Shown piece by piece: positions 35,694 to 45,309 of a stretch of DNA of 64,000 nt; position 1 is the first letter of the stretch, and each line of letters starts with the position of its first letter. This DNA is from Microbacterium terregens (GTDB lineage Bacteria > Actinomycetota > Actinomycetes > Actinomycetales > Microbacteriaceae), in the NCBI RefSeq assembly GCF_039534975.1, contig NZ_BAAAWH010000001.1:2356001-2420000 (forward strand), written 5' to 3'. A model generated the notes under the pieces. It worked only from the letters and a program-made list of their open reading frames with translations. It was not told the DNA's origin and searched no databases. A program made the position numbers and the translations under genes.

Positions 35694-36341
35694 GTGTCGA
35701 CAAAACGCCTCTGGGTGATCGCGGGGAGCGCGGTCGCGCTCGTGGTCCTTCTCGTCGTCCTGGCGAGCGTCTTCGCCCCGAAGGAATCGGACGCCGCCCC
35801 GACACCCACACCGACGGCGGCGGCATCCGTTCCCGCACCGTCGGCCCCCGCCACGATGGCGCCCTCCCCGACCCCCTCTTTGACGGGCACCGCCCCGCCG
35901 GCAGCGCTCACGACGTGCGATGACATCGCCACCGCAGTCTTTCGTTCGATGATGACCTCGAACGGCTGGGCGTCATGGCCGACCCAAGACCAGCAGACCG
36001 GCTCGCGCCCGTTCGATGTCTTCTACGACGGCGCCCCTCCCGGCGCGATCGTCTGCCGGTGGGGTGCGGATCCTCAGCGTGCAACCGACAACATCATCGA
36101 TCTCGCGTGGGCGCCGATCGATCCGGAGAACGCCGTGGACGCGATGCTGACGCTCGCGGAACGCGGCTTCACCCGGATCGACGCGCCCGAGGGCGTCTAC
36201 CTCTCAGCGCAGGGACCCGCCGGACTCACCGATCCCGACGGCTGGGGCGAGTCCTACTTCTTCACCCCCAAGGACGTGCGGTGGGCGGCCACCAAGGCGG
36301 ACGTGGTCGCGTACGTGAAATCCCCGAACCACGCCGACTGA
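35694..36341 (+). CDS. membrane-anchored secreted protein, paralogue of the lipoprotein at 10507-11082
   Basis: 215 residues from a GTG. One N-terminal transmembrane helix (about 7-28, no lipobox), a Pro/Thr/Ala linker to about 70, then a globular domain with two cysteines (TTCDDIA and AIVCRWG). The order CRWG, AWAPIDPEN, RIDAPEGVYLSA and DPDGWGESYFF mirrors CIWG, GWAPITAKQ, EEVPEGVVVTE and DEDGYGLTYLF in the lipoprotein at 10507. Same mature fold, different anchor. Unknown function. Confidence 0.7.
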   Translation: MSTKRLWVIAGSAVALVVLLVVLASVFAPKESDAAPTPTPTAAASVPAPSAPATMAPSPTPSLTGTAPPAALTTCDDIATAVFRSMMTSNGWASWPTQDQQTGSRPFDVFYDGAPPGAIVCRWGADPQRATDNIIDLAWAPIDPENAVDAMLTLAERGFTRIDAPEGVYLSAQGPAGLTDPDGWGESYFFTPKDVRWAATKADVVAYVKSPNHAD

Positions 36342-36348
36342 CGACCGG

Positions 36349-37701
36349 TCAGAGCGTGGGCACGAGTCCTTGCACTTGCGCCTCGTCGGGAACGACCTTC
36401 GCCGGGTAGTCGGCGCCCGCGGTCTTCGCCAGCGCGGCGGTGAACGCCTCGATCACGAACTCGCGGGGCGGGGTGGGCGACCCCGACAGCCCCGTCGCCA
36501 AGACCACGATGGTCAGGTCCGCCGTCGGCTGGTACCGCACCATCGTGTTGTATCCCGGCATGTTCCCGCTGTGACCGATCCAGCCGGCCTTGCACATCAG
36601 CGCGTCGCCGTAGAACTCACCCGGCGCCAGGTCGGAGGACCCGAAGGATTCCAGCCGCCGCACCTGGGCTGATTCCGGGAGCACGCCCTGACCGGTAGCC
36701 AGCACCCGGCCCCAGACGAGCATGTCGTCGAGGTCGCTGGTCATGGCACCGGCAGCGCCGGCCGAACTGGGGCTCCACTCGGTGGCATCCACCCACTGGC
36801 CGGACCCGCCCGCCACGCTGTGGACGACAGCGGGAAGGGTGTAACCGGTCAACCGTGGCACCGGCAGCGTGTTGTCGGTCGGATAGCTCGTGTCGGTCAA
36901 CGCCAGCGGTGACAGGATGCGCTCGTCGATGACGTCAGCGAGGTTCTGCCCGGTCACCTGCTCGATGACCAGCCCGAGGAGGACGAAGTTCGCATTCGTG
37001 TACTCCATGTTCGAGCCCGGTGCGAACGAGGGCGGCATCGACCACGAGTACGCCAGCAGCTGCTGCGGTGTCCACTCCGCCTCCGGTGCGCCGATCATCT
37101 GAAGGGCCCAGGCCGGGTCATCGGAGTAGTTTCCCAACCCGCTGGTCATCGTGATCAGCTGTCGCAGCGTGATGCGGGTGCCGTTCGGCACGTCCGGGAC
37201 GTAGTCATCGACCGGATCATCGAGCGAGAGCGCGCCTTCGTCGGCCAGCTGCAGGATCGCCGTCCCCACGAACGATTTGGTCACCGAAGCGACCCGCTGG
37301 TGATCCTCGACCCCGGCGGGCGCGCCCGTGACGAGATCGGTCCCGTAGGCACCGCTCCATGAGCCGGCGGGGCTCCGCACGCCGACCACCACCGCCGGCG
37401 CCGCTTCGCGCACCCGTTCGAACACCGCGGCGACGGCGATGTCGTACTGCGCGGCCAACTCGTCGGCGACCGGCTCGGTCGACTGCGTGTTCTCGGATGC
37501 CGCGACACCTTCAGGGTCGGGCACGCACGTCGCAGCGGAACCCGCGACCGGTTCGTGCGCCGCCGACGCCACCTCGGTCGAGGCCGCCGAACCGGATGCG
37601 AACGTGCAACCGGTAACCGCGAGCACCGCCGTGATGGCCAACGGAAGCACCACCCACCGCGCGCGTCGTCGGCCGCGACTGATCATCGACGACTCCGCCA
37701 T
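36349..37701 (-). CDS. serine hydrolase, beta-lactamase / D-Ala-D-Ala carboxypeptidase family
   Basis: 450 residues. Lipoprotein signal ending AVTGC (about residue 32). The penicillin-binding fold is shown by SVTK (SxxK, in QRVASVTKSFVGTAILQL), YTN in MEYTNANFVLLGL and HSG in GWIGHSGNMPGYN, the KTG-equivalent. Family members are class C beta-lactamases, DD-carboxypeptidases or esterases; the lipid anchor and HSG motif favour a peptidase or esterase. RBS AGGGGAG precedes the ATG. It converges on the secreted-protein gene with a 7-base gap. Confidence 0.85.
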   Translation of the reverse strand: MAESSMISRGRRRARWVVLPLAITAVLAVTGCTFASGSAASTEVASAAHEPVAGSAATCVPDPEGVAASENTQSTEPVADELAAQYDIAVAAVFERVREAAPAVVVGVRSPAGSWSGAYGTDLVTGAPAGVEDHQRVASVTKSFVGTAILQLADEGALSLDDPVDDYVPDVPNGTRITLRQLITMTSGLGNYSDDPAWALQMIGAPEAEWTPQQLLAYSWSMPPSFAPGSNMEYTNANFVLLGLVIEQVTGQNLADVIDERILSPLALTDTSYPTDNTLPVPRLTGYTLPAVVHSVAGGSGQWVDATEWSPSSAGAAGAMTSDLDDMLVWGRVLATGQGVLPESAQVRRLESFGSSDLAPGEFYGDALMCKAGWIGHSGNMPGYNTMVRYQPTADLTIVVLATGLSGSPTPPREFVIEAFTAALAKTAGADYPAKVVPDEAQVQGLVPTL

Positions 37702-37774
37702 CAGGCTCCCCTGCCGATCCCCAGACCAGCGCGCGTCGCCGTCAAACCGACCCTAGCGCCCGCGGGGCTCCGCG

Positions 37775-37780
37775 TAGAGT
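37775..37780 (+). promoter_or_regulatory. -10 box upstream of the SIMPL gene
   Basis: TAGAGT followed by 8 bases and the ATG at 37789, with no ribosome binding site. Confidence 0.4.
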
Positions 37781-37788
37781 CTGATTTC

Positions 37789-38463
37789 ATGAGCGAAGTG
37801 ACCATCACCGTCCGCGGCGAGCACGAGCAGCGTGTCGTCCCCGAAGAAGTCGTTGCGCACCTCTCCGTGCGCGCCGAGGGGCCGCAGCGAAACAGCGTCG
37901 TCGAGCGGATGGCCGGGCTCGCGGCACCCCTGCAGGAAGATCTCACGACCCGCAAGGACACCGGCGGTGTCAGAGACTGGTCCAGTCAGCGCATGTCCGT
38001 GTGGGCGAACCGGCCGTGGAACAACGAGGGCAAGCAGCTCGCGCTCGTCCACTACGCCTCGGTGGAGATCTCCGCGACGTTCACCGACTTCGCGGCGCTG
38101 TCGTGGTGGATCACCGACGTGGCTGAGCGGGAGGGCGTCCAGGTGGACGGCCTGACCTGGCGACTCACACCCGCCACCGCGAAAGCCACCGAGGCTCAGG
38201 TCGCCGCGCACGCCGTCCAGGTCGCCGTCGATCGGGCCACCGCGTACGCCGGCGCGATCGGGCTGACCTCGGTCACACCCCTCGAGATCGCCGACCTCGG
38301 CCTGCTCACCCGCGCTCCGGATAACAGCGCGCCGGCGCCGAAGATGATGCGCGCCATGGCGATGGGTGTGATGGATGCCGGAAACGGCGGCCCCGCCGTG
38401 CAATTCCAGCCCGAAGACATCGTGGTCACCGCCGCGGTCGAAGCGCGCTTCGCCGCCCGCTGA
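37789..38463 (+). CDS. SIMPL (DUF541) domain protein
   Basis: 224 residues with the SIMPL pattern: N-terminal ITVRGEHEQRVVPEEVVAHLSVRAEG, a middle helix, and AVQVAVDRATAYAGAIGLTSVTPLEIADLG. There is no signal peptide, so it is probably cytoplasmic, unlike many SIMPL proteins. The family is loosely linked to signalling or oxidative stress; no catalytic residues are known. It is followed by the M20 peptidase gene after 5 bases. Confidence 0.8.
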   Translation: MSEVTITVRGEHEQRVVPEEVVAHLSVRAEGPQRNSVVERMAGLAAPLQEDLTTRKDTGGVRDWSSQRMSVWANRPWNNEGKQLALVHYASVEISATFTDFAALSWWITDVAEREGVQVDGLTWRLTPATAKATEAQVAAHAVQVAVDRATAYAGAIGLTSVTPLEIADLGLLTRAPDNSAPAPKMMRAMAMGVMDAGNGGPAVQFQPEDIVVTAAVEARFAAR

Positions 38464-38468
38464 TCCGC

Positions 38469-39830
38469 ATGACGGTCGACGCCACAGAACGGCCCCCGCT
38501 CGTCATCCCTCGACCGGGAGTCGAAGAACGCCTGTCCCGCATGATTCAGCTTCCGACGGTGAGCGCCGAGCTGGAGACCCGCGGATCACCGCCGTTCGAG
38601 GACTTCGTCGTCCTCCTGGCCGAGATGTACCCGCTCGTGCACGCGAACCTCGAGCTCGAACGCATCACGGAGTTCGGTCTGCTGTTCCGGTGGCCCGGGG
38701 CGACAGCATCCGACGCACCACTGGTGTTGATGGCGCACTACGACGTGGTGCCGGTCGACGAGGACGACCCGTGGACCTTTCCGCCCTTCGAGGGCCGGAT
38801 CGCGGACGGCTGGGTATACGGACGCGGCGCGCTCGACGACAAGGGTCCGCTGGCGGTGATCCTCGAAGCGGTCGAGAACCTGCTGTCGGCCGGCTTCACG
38901 CCGAGCCGTGACGTGTACCTGTCCTTCGGGGGAAACGAAGAGACCTACGGCGACGGTGCTGCCACGATCGCGATGACCCTGCAGCAGCGCGGCATCGTGC
39001 CGTGGCTCGTCCTGGACGAGGGCGGTGCGGTGGTCGACGCTCCGCTGCCGTTCGCGCTCGGAGACGCCGCGATGGTCGGCGTCGGCGAGAAGGGCGTGCT
39101 CACCGTTCGCCTCACCGCGCGCAGCGACGGCGGCCACGCATCGGCCCCGCCGCGCCTGACGGCGGTGGGCCGCATCGCCCGGGCGGTGGACCGCCTGGGT
39201 CCGCGTACCTTCCGCGCCCGCACCCCGCGCGGCATCACCCGCATGATGAGCCTCTTCGCCGATCGTGCGCGCGGCTGGGGCCAGCTCGTCCTGCGCACGC
39301 TTGCGACGTTCCCGTGGCTGACTGCCCGCGCGTTCGCGCTGATGGGCGGCGAACCGGCCGCGCTGGTGCGCACGACGGTCGCCGCGACGATGCAGCAGGG
39401 CGGAACGGCCGCGAACGTCCTGCCCTCGCAGGCCTCGGCGGTGCTGAATCTGCGCATCGCGCTGGGCGAGACCGTCGCCGGGACCGTTCGGCGCGTGCGC
39501 CGCCGGATCGCGGATCCGCTGGTCGAGCTGACCGTGCTCGAGGCGAGCGAGCCCTCTCCCGAGTCGCCCACCGACAACGCGCAGTTCGCACTGATCACCC
39601 GGGCGGTGAAGGAGTCGTACCCGGATGCCGCGACCGTCCCCTACGTGATGATGGCAGCCACCGATTCCCGCCACTTCCACCGCTTCTCCCCCGCCGTGTA
39701 CCGCTTCGCCCCGCTGGAGATGACGAGCGCTCAACGCGCCTCGATCCACGGCGTGGACGAGCGCGTTGAAGTGGCGTCGCTGCAACGCGGCGAGAAGTTT
39801 CATCGCGCGCTCCTGCAGCGACTACAGTGA
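38469..39830 (+). CDS. M20-family metallopeptidase
   Basis: 453 residues. Zinc ligands: His in LMAHYDVVP, Asp in GRGALDDKG, the Glu pair in GGNEETYGDG, then LDEGG and the late His in TDSRHFHRFSP. The fold has the usual dimerisation insert (about 210-320). Length and the MAHYDVVPV and GRGALDDKGP segments resemble carboxypeptidase S / PM20D1-like dipeptidases, which hydrolyse dipeptides or N-acyl amino acids. The ATG at 38469 has no obvious ribosome site and lies 5 bases after the SIMPL stop, so translation may be coupled. Confidence 0.88.
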   Translation: MTVDATERPPLVIPRPGVEERLSRMIQLPTVSAELETRGSPPFEDFVVLLAEMYPLVHANLELERITEFGLLFRWPGATASDAPLVLMAHYDVVPVDEDDPWTFPPFEGRIADGWVYGRGALDDKGPLAVILEAVENLLSAGFTPSRDVYLSFGGNEETYGDGAATIAMTLQQRGIVPWLVLDEGGAVVDAPLPFALGDAAMVGVGEKGVLTVRLTARSDGGHASAPPRLTAVGRIARAVDRLGPRTFRARTPRGITRMMSLFADRARGWGQLVLRTLATFPWLTARAFALMGGEPAALVRTTVAATMQQGGTAANVLPSQASAVLNLRIALGETVAGTVRRVRRRIADPLVELTVLEASEPSPESPTDNAQFALITRAVKESYPDAATVPYVMMAATDSRHFHRFSPAVYRFAPLEMTSAQRASIHGVDERVEVASLQRGEKFHRALLQRLQ

Positions 39831-39891
39831 GCGCACCCGAATCCTGGATGACAGCATCCGGAATCACCGCACTCGGAACGAAGGAGCCGCG

Positions 39892-41352
39892 ATGAAGCGC
39901 GCCGCCGCCCTGGGCACCCTCGCCACCGTCGTCGGCTTCCTCGCGTTCGTCGAGTTCACCAGCGGAGTACTGCAGGGCTACTACACGCCCATGCTCACGG
40001 ACATCGCCCGGCACCTGGACATCCACGACGCCGATGTCAACTGGCTCGAAGGCGCGCAGCTGATGCTGTCGGCGCTGGTGGTGCCCGCGTTCGCGAAGCT
40101 CGGCGACATGATCGGCCACAAGCGAATGCTGCTGATCTCGACGGCGCTGACCGCGGCGGCCGCGCTCGTGCTGCCGTTCACCGACTCGTTCGGCGTCTTC
40201 CTGGCAGCGTGGGCGCTGATGGGCTTCTACGTCGTCTGGCTGCCGCTGGAGATCGCGCTGATCTGGTCTCGGTCGCGGCGGATGGAGGGGCGCTCGATCA
40301 TCACCGCGCGCGCGGCGGGCCTGCTCGTGGCCGCGCTGGAACTGGGCGCGATCGTCGGCGCCCTGGTCGGCGGCGCACTCATCGACGCGCTGCCGCTGAC
40401 CGTGGTGCTGTTGGTGCCCGCCGTGCTGATCGTGGTGTGCTTCTTCGTGATCCTGTTCGGGGTTCAGGAGTCGCCGGAGCCCACCGGCGGCCTGTTCGAC
40501 ACCGTCGGCCTGGTGCTCATCTCGCTCGCGTTGATCTGCTTCACCGGCGGACTCGGGATGCTGCGCCTCGAGGGCGGCATGGCCAACCCGTGGTCGTGGG
40601 GCGTCGTCGTGCTCGGCATCGCGCTCGTCGTGCCGTTCGCACTGTGGGAGCTGCGCCACGAGGACCCGCTCATCGACGTGCGGATGTTCCGCTCCCCCGC
40701 CCTCGGTCCGGTGTTCCTCACCGCCGGGCTCTTCGGAGTCAGCGTCCTGGGCGCCCAAGCACCGCTGTCCACGTTCGCACGCACGGATCCTGGCCAGTAC
40801 GGCTACGGGCTGGGCACCACGGGCTTTGCGACCTCGCTCATCATCGGCGTGTACCTCATCGCGATGATCACCGGAGCGCTGCTGTTCCCCCTGATCGCGC
40901 GTCTCACCGCCCCGCGGCTCACCCTCATGGGCGCGTCGACACTGGTGGGAATCGGCTTCTTGCTGTTCCTGCCCTTCCACGACACGTACGTCCAGGTCAT
41001 CGTGAACATGGTGATCGTGGGTCTGGGCTCGGGTGCGCTGGTGGCCGCGCTGCCGGCGGCCGCGGCATCCGCTGCTCCTGCGACGCAGACCGGGGTCGCG
41101 ACCGGCCTGACCAACTCGGTCAAGACCGTCGGCGGCGCGATCGCATCGTGCGTGTTCGGCATCGCGCTGCTGCAGGGTGCTGTTTCCGGCGTGAGCGAAG
41201 ACACCGCCGGATCGCTCGCCGGATACTTCACGGTATGGATCGTGTGCGGCCTGACGGCGCTGGTCGCGGCCATCGCCCTCGCGTTCGTGCCGAAGACGGC
41301 GTTCACCGATCGGGCGGTCGCCGAGGCCGCATCGGAGCCGGCGGTGCCGTAG
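39892..41352 (+). CDS. MFS transporter, DHA2-like (14 helices)
   Basis: 486 residues, almost wholly hydrophobic, with about 14 helices. Motif A between helices 2 and 3 is KLGDMIGHKRMLL, and motif C-like Gly/Pro-rich segments follow. The length and helix number fit the DHA2 drug:proton antiporters. AAGGAGC lies 6 bases before the ATG. TACAGT near the end of the peptidase gene could serve as its own -10 box. The exported compound is unknown. Confidence 0.87.
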   Translation: MKRAAALGTLATVVGFLAFVEFTSGVLQGYYTPMLTDIARHLDIHDADVNWLEGAQLMLSALVVPAFAKLGDMIGHKRMLLISTALTAAAALVLPFTDSFGVFLAAWALMGFYVVWLPLEIALIWSRSRRMEGRSIITARAAGLLVAALELGAIVGALVGGALIDALPLTVVLLVPAVLIVVCFFVILFGVQESPEPTGGLFDTVGLVLISLALICFTGGLGMLRLEGGMANPWSWGVVVLGIALVVPFALWELRHEDPLIDVRMFRSPALGPVFLTAGLFGVSVLGAQAPLSTFARTDPGQYGYGLGTTGFATSLIIGVYLIAMITGALLFPLIARLTAPRLTLMGASTLVGIGFLLFLPFHDTYVQVIVNMVIVGLGSGALVAALPAAAASAAPATQTGVATGLTNSVKTVGGAIASCVFGIALLQGAVSGVSEDTAGSLAGYFTVWIVCGLTALVAAIALAFVPKTAFTDRAVAEAASEPAVP

Positions 41353-41385
41353 GCGCGGTGCTGCCTCAGCCGGCGGGGCGGTCGG

Positions 41386-41862
41386 TCAGTCGCCGAGGCG
41401 GTTCTTCGAGCGCATCGCGCGTTCGGCCTCGCGCTTGTCCTGCCGCTCGCGGAGGGTCTGACGCTTGTCCCACTCGTGCTTGCCCTTGGCGATCGCGATC
41501 TCGACCTTGGCCCGGCCGTCGGAGAAGTACAGCTTCAGCGGCACGAGCGTGTAGCCGCCGGCCGAGACGGCGTGCGAGAGCTTGACGATCTCGTCCTTGT
41601 GCAGAAGCAGCTTGCGGACACGCTTCGTGGCGTGGTTGGTCCAGTGCCCCTGGGAGTACTCGGGGATGTGCACCGCGTCGAGCCAGGCTTCTCCGCCGTC
41701 GATGTAGGCGTACCCGTCGGAGAGATTCGCACGACCCTGCCGCAGCGATTTGACCTCGGTGCCGGTCAGGACCAGTCCGGCCTCGTACGTCTTCTCGATC
41801 GAGTACTCGTGACGAGCGCGACGATTGGTCGCGACGACCCTCTCACCGCGTTCCTTGGGCAT
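41386..41862 (-). CDS. smpB: SsrA-binding protein
   Basis: 158 residues. SmpB signatures: [46 protein letters not shown] near the N-terminus, [24 protein letters not shown] in the middle, and the basic C-terminal tail ([24 protein letters not shown]) that enters the mRNA channel. It delivers tmRNA to stalled ribosomes. AGGAG lies 7 bases before the ATG at 41862. Order prfB, ftsE, ftsX, smpB is the usual actinobacterial one; ssrA often sits just beyond smpB but here is 5.9 kb away. Confidence 0.97.
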   Translation of the reverse strand: MPKERGERVVATNRRARHEYSIEKTYEAGLVLTGTEVKSLRQGRANLSDGYAYIDGGEAWLDAVHIPEYSQGHWTNHATKRVRKLLLHKDEIVKLSHAVSAGGYTLVPLKLYFSDGRAKVEIAIAKGKHEWDKRQTLRERQDKREAERAMRSKNRLGD

Positions 41863-42087
41863 GGCCACTCCTGGCTTCGACGTTGGGGCACCGGCGCCGC
41901 ATGTCGCGGGTCGGCAGCCCACCAGCATACATCGGACGAACGGCCGGGCAGCGTGCGGCCGCCGGGGTGGGCGTGCACAGCGTCGCGAATCCGTGCGCCC
42001 GGAGCCGCGAAGCCGCGTGATGCGGCCCACGCGGCACCGGAGTGGCGACGTTGTGCTCTGGCATCTCGCGGACCGGCCCGCGAGACC

Positions 42088-43002
42088 TCAGGCCCGGAGC
42101 CACCTGCGGATGGCGAAGCCCGCCGAGAAGGCGGCGAGCACCCCGCCGATGAGGATCAGGAACGGCACCACCAGCCACGCGTCGCTGACACCGACCCACG
42201 TCGTGACGAAGTCGACCCGCTGACGCAGGTACTGATCGACACCGAAGTGCACGCCCGCCAGCACCGCCACCCCGGCCAGCATGGATCCCAGGAGCGCCGC
42301 GAAGACGCCCTCCAGGATGAACGGGGTCTGGATGAAGCGGTTGGACGCGCCGACCAGGCGCATGATGCCGATCTCCCGCCGTCGGGCGTATGCGGAGAGC
42401 CGGATGGTGGTCGCGATGAGGAGCACCGCGGCGATCAGCATGAGTACCGCGATCCCCACCGCGATGTACGTCGCCACCGTCAGCGCTGAGAAGAGAGGCT
42501 CAAGATATTGGAGCTGGTCCTTGACCTCCTCGACCCCGTTCATGCCCTTGAACGCTTCGACCAGCACCTCGGATTGGCTCTGGTCGACGAGGTTGATCCA
42601 GTACGTCTCGTTCAGCTGCTCGGCCGTGATGACGCTGGCGTAATCCTCGCCGAGCAGGTCGATCACGTTCGCGTACGCCTCGTCGCGGTTCTCGAAGCGC
42701 AGATCGCGGATCAGCGGCGCCAGTGCGGGACCCTCGAGCTTCGCGTTGACCTCCGCCAGCTGCTCCTCCGAGGCGACGCCGTCCACGCAGGTGGGCGATT
42801 GCGAGATCGCGGTGCACATGTAGATGGCGACCTGGGCACGGTCGGACCAGTAGTCCTTCATCTGCCCGATCTGCATCTGCATCAGAATCGCCGCGCCGAC
42901 GAACGTCAGCGAGACGAACGTCACCAGGACGACCGAGATCACCATCGACGCGTTGCGGCGAAGACCCGACAGCGCCTCGGACAGAACCAGACCGACCCTC
43001 AC
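42088..43002 (-). CDS. ftsX: cell division permease-like protein
   Basis: 304 residues with four transmembrane helices: one near 20-42, and three at about 170-195, 220-250 and 270-300. A large extracellular loop lies between the first two (about 43-165) and includes a cysteine pair (MCTAISQSPTCVDG). FtsX with FtsE activates peptidoglycan hydrolases of the RipC/NlpC type in actinobacteria. The start overlaps the ftsE stop by 4 bases. The 225-base gap to smpB holds no recognisable feature. Confidence 0.95.
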   Translation of the reverse strand: MRVGLVLSEALSGLRRNASMVISVVLVTFVSLTFVGAAILMQMQIGQMKDYWSDRAQVAIYMCTAISQSPTCVDGVASEEQLAEVNAKLEGPALAPLIRDLRFENRDEAYANVIDLLGEDYASVITAEQLNETYWINLVDQSQSEVLVEAFKGMNGVEEVKDQLQYLEPLFSALTVATYIAVGIAVLMLIAAVLLIATTIRLSAYARRREIGIMRLVGASNRFIQTPFILEGVFAALLGSMLAGVAVLAGVHFGVDQYLRQRVDFVTTWVGVSDAWLVVPFLILIGGVLAAFSAGFAIRRWLRA

Positions 43003-44105
43003 GATGTGGGCCCCACTTCGTCTTCGGGAGGCGTCTGGCCAAGACCCAGCCGGTCTGCCAGTCCTAGCTCGGCGACGTCGACTTCGGCGATGTCCGCGAT
43101 CGGAACCGGCTGCGTGCGCGGAGCGCGCGTCTCAGGCGCGGGTTCGGGATCGGGCTCGGGCTCGGGCTCGGCGTGCTGCGGAGCAGAGGCGGACTCGGCG
43201 GAGGGCGCGGGCTGTTCGACCGGCTCGGGAGCGGAGGGAGCGGCATCCACCGGAATCACCGGCTCTTCGACTGCCACGGGCGTCACATCGTGGCCGTAGG
43301 CCGAGGAGACGGCCGCGGATGCCGACATCGCCGTCTCGCGCTGCACTTCCAGCACCGCGGTCAGAGCGGCGACCGCCGCGGCGCCCTGCTCGGGTCCGGG
43401 GGCGAGGCTGGGCAGACTGGAGGTGTCGCCGTAGCCGCCGTGCCGTTCGTCGCGCACCAGCTCGCCGTCGACGAGCTCGATGACGCGGCGCTTCATCTGA
43501 TCCACGAAACCCGCCTCGTGCGTGGCCATGACCACGGTGGTGCCGCTCGAGTTGATGCGCGCGAGCAGCTGCATGATGTCGACGGATGTCGCAGGGTCGA
43601 GGTTTCCGGTCGGCTCATCCGCCAGCAGCACCTGTGGCCGGTTCACGAGCGCGCGGGCGATCGCCACGCGCTGCTGCTCACCGCCGGAGAGCTCGTGCGG
43701 GAACCGCTTCTCTTTGCCGGCGAGACCGACCAGGGCCAGGACCTCGGGGACGGCCTGCTGGATGAACCCCCGCGAAGAGCCGATCACCTGCAGCGTGAAC
43801 GCGACGTTCTGGAACACCGTCTTGTTCGGCAGCAGCCGGAAGTCCTGGAACACCGCGCCGACGTGCCGGCGGAAGTACGGAACCTTGCGGTTCGAGAGCG
43901 AGCGCAGGTCGCGGCCGAGGACGACGACCCGGCCGTCGCTCGGCGTCTCTTCGCGCAGGATGAGGCGCAGACACGACGACTTGCCCGAGCCTGAAGCGCC
44001 GACGAGGAAGACGAACTCCCCGCGCAGCACTTCGAAGTCCACGTTGCTGAGGGCTGGCTTCGCCGTGCCGCGAAAGCGTTTCGTGACGTTCTCGAACCGG
44101 ATCAT
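42999..44105 (-). CDS. ftsE: cell division ATP-binding protein with long C-terminal extension
   Basis: 368 residues. The ABC domain takes about 1-225: Walker [10 protein letters not shown], signature LSGGEQQR, Walker [14 protein letters not shown], switch [10 protein letters not shown]. FtsE normally ends there; this protein has an extra 140 residues, disordered and rich in Pro, Glu and Ala ([12 protein letters not shown]), ending with a possible helix ([19 protein letters not shown]). The tail might bind other division proteins. ATP hydrolysis drives wall-hydrolase activation through FtsX. Confidence 0.95.
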   Translation of the reverse strand: MIRFENVTKRFRGTAKPALSNVDFEVLRGEFVFLVGASGSGKSSCLRLILREETPSDGRVVVLGRDLRSLSNRKVPYFRRHVGAVFQDFRLLPNKTVFQNVAFTLQVIGSSRGFIQQAVPEVLALVGLAGKEKRFPHELSGGEQQRVAIARALVNRPQVLLADEPTGNLDPATSVDIMQLLARINSSGTTVVMATHEAGFVDQMKRRVIELVDGELVRDERHGGYGDTSSLPSLAPGPEQGAAAVAALTAVLEVQRETAMSASAAVSSAYGHDVTPVAVEEPVIPVDAAPSAPEPVEQPAPSAESASAPQHAEPEPEPDPEPAPETRAPRTQPVPIADIAEVDVAELGLADRLGLGQTPPEDEVGPTS

Positions 44106-44174
44106 GGCCTACTGAGCCTAAGCGGGCCGGACGCGTGCGCGACGAGCGACACCCGCCCTGCGGCATCCGGTTCG

Positions 44175-45284
44175 TCAGTCGTCGGTGGGACGCTTGCGCC
44201 AGCGGATGCCGGCCGCGATGAAACCGTCGAGGTCGCCGTCGAACACGGCGGAAGGGTTGTTGACCTCATAGTCGGTGCGCAGGTCCTTGACCATCTGGTA
44301 CGGCGCCATCACATAGGAGCGCATCTGGTCGCCCCAGCTGGCGGTGATCACGCCGGCGAGGTCCTTCTTGATCGCCGCTTCCTGCTCCTTCTGGAGGATC
44401 AGCAGGCGCGACTGGAGGACCCGCATCGCCGCGGCGCGGTTCTGGATCTGCGACTTCTCGTTCTGCATCGACACCACGGTGCCGGTCGGAAGGTGCGTCA
44501 GGCGCACGGCGCTGTCGGTCGTGTTGACCGACTGACCACCGGGGCCGGACGAGCGGTACACGTCGACGCGAAGGTCGTTCTCGGGGATGTCGACCTCGAC
44601 GGCCTCGTCCAGCAGCGGGATGACCTCGACCGCGGCGAAGCTCGTCTGACGCTTGCCCGCCGAGTTGAAGGGGCTCATCCGAACCAGTCGGTGCGTGCCG
44701 GCTTCGACGCTGAGCGTGCCGAACGCGTAGGGGGCATCCACCTCGAAAGTCGCAGATTTGATGCCTGCCTCTTCCGCGTACGAGGTGTCCATGACGGTGA
44801 CCGGATACTTGTGCTGCTCCGCCCAGCGCAGGTACATCCGCAGGAGCATCTCGGCGAAGTCCGCGGCATCCACTCCACCGGCACCTGCCCGGATCGTGAT
44901 GACGGCCGGCCGTGCGTCGTACTCGCCGTCCAGCAGCGTCTGCACCTCGAGCTGGCCGACCACGTCTTCGAGCTCGGCCAGTTCGTGACGGGCTTCTTCG
45001 GCGGCGTCCTCGTCGTCCATCTCGTTGGCCAGTTCGACCATGACCTCGAGGTCGTCGAGGCGACGATCGATGCCGTTGATGCGGGCGAGCTCGGACTGCC
45101 GGTGGCTGAGGTCGCTGGTGACCTTCTGCGCCTTGTCGGTGTCATCCCACAGATCGGGGGCGCCGGCCTCGTCGCTGAGCCGCGCGATGTCGGCGGCCAG
45201 CGCGTCGACATCGACCACCGTCTTGATGTCGGTGAAAGTGGAGCGCAGCGCCTGGATGTCGGCGGAAAGATCGAAGTCAAGCAT
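44175..45284 (-). CDS. prfB: peptide chain release factor 2
   Basis: 369 residues. The anticodon-like SPF motif is in [16 protein letters not shown] and the catalytic GGQ in [18 protein letters not shown]. It reads UGA and UAA and releases the peptide. The frame is continuous from the ATG at 45284; the programmed +1 frameshift of many RF2 genes is absent, as is usual in actinobacteria. A TAGTCT box 8 bases upstream of the ATG suggests a leaderless transcript that overlaps the divergent MFS promoter. Confidence 0.97.
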   Translation of the reverse strand: MLDFDLSADIQALRSTFTDIKTVVDVDALAADIARLSDEAGAPDLWDDTDKAQKVTSDLSHRQSELARINGIDRRLDDLEVMVELANEMDDEDAAEEARHELAELEDVVGQLEVQTLLDGEYDARPAVITIRAGAGGVDAADFAEMLLRMYLRWAEQHKYPVTVMDTSYAEEAGIKSATFEVDAPYAFGTLSVEAGTHRLVRMSPFNSAGKRQTSFAAVEVIPLLDEAVEVDIPENDLRVDVYRSSGPGGQSVNTTDSAVRLTHLPTGTVVSMQNEKSQIQNRAAAMRVLQSRLLILQKEQEAAIKKDLAGVITASWGDQMRSYVMAPYQMVKDLRTDYEVNNPSAVFDGDLDGFIAAGIRWRKRPTDD

Positions 45285-45292
45285 GACAGTCC

Positions 45293-45302
45293 AGACTAAC
45301 GT
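45293..45302. promoter_or_regulatory. overlapping divergent -10 boxes (prfB and MFS gene)
   Basis: Plus strand: TAACGT at 45297-45302, 7 bases before the GTG at 45310. Minus strand: TAGTCT at 45298-45293, 8 bases before the prfB ATG at 45284. The two boxes share two bases, so RNA polymerase could not open both promoters at once. Confidence 0.45.
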
Positions 45303-45309
45303 GGATGCA

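Noticed and set aside
44175..45284. Programmed +1 frameshift in prfB
   Set aside because: The frame is continuous from the start codon and no CTTTGAC slippery site occurs near codon 25.
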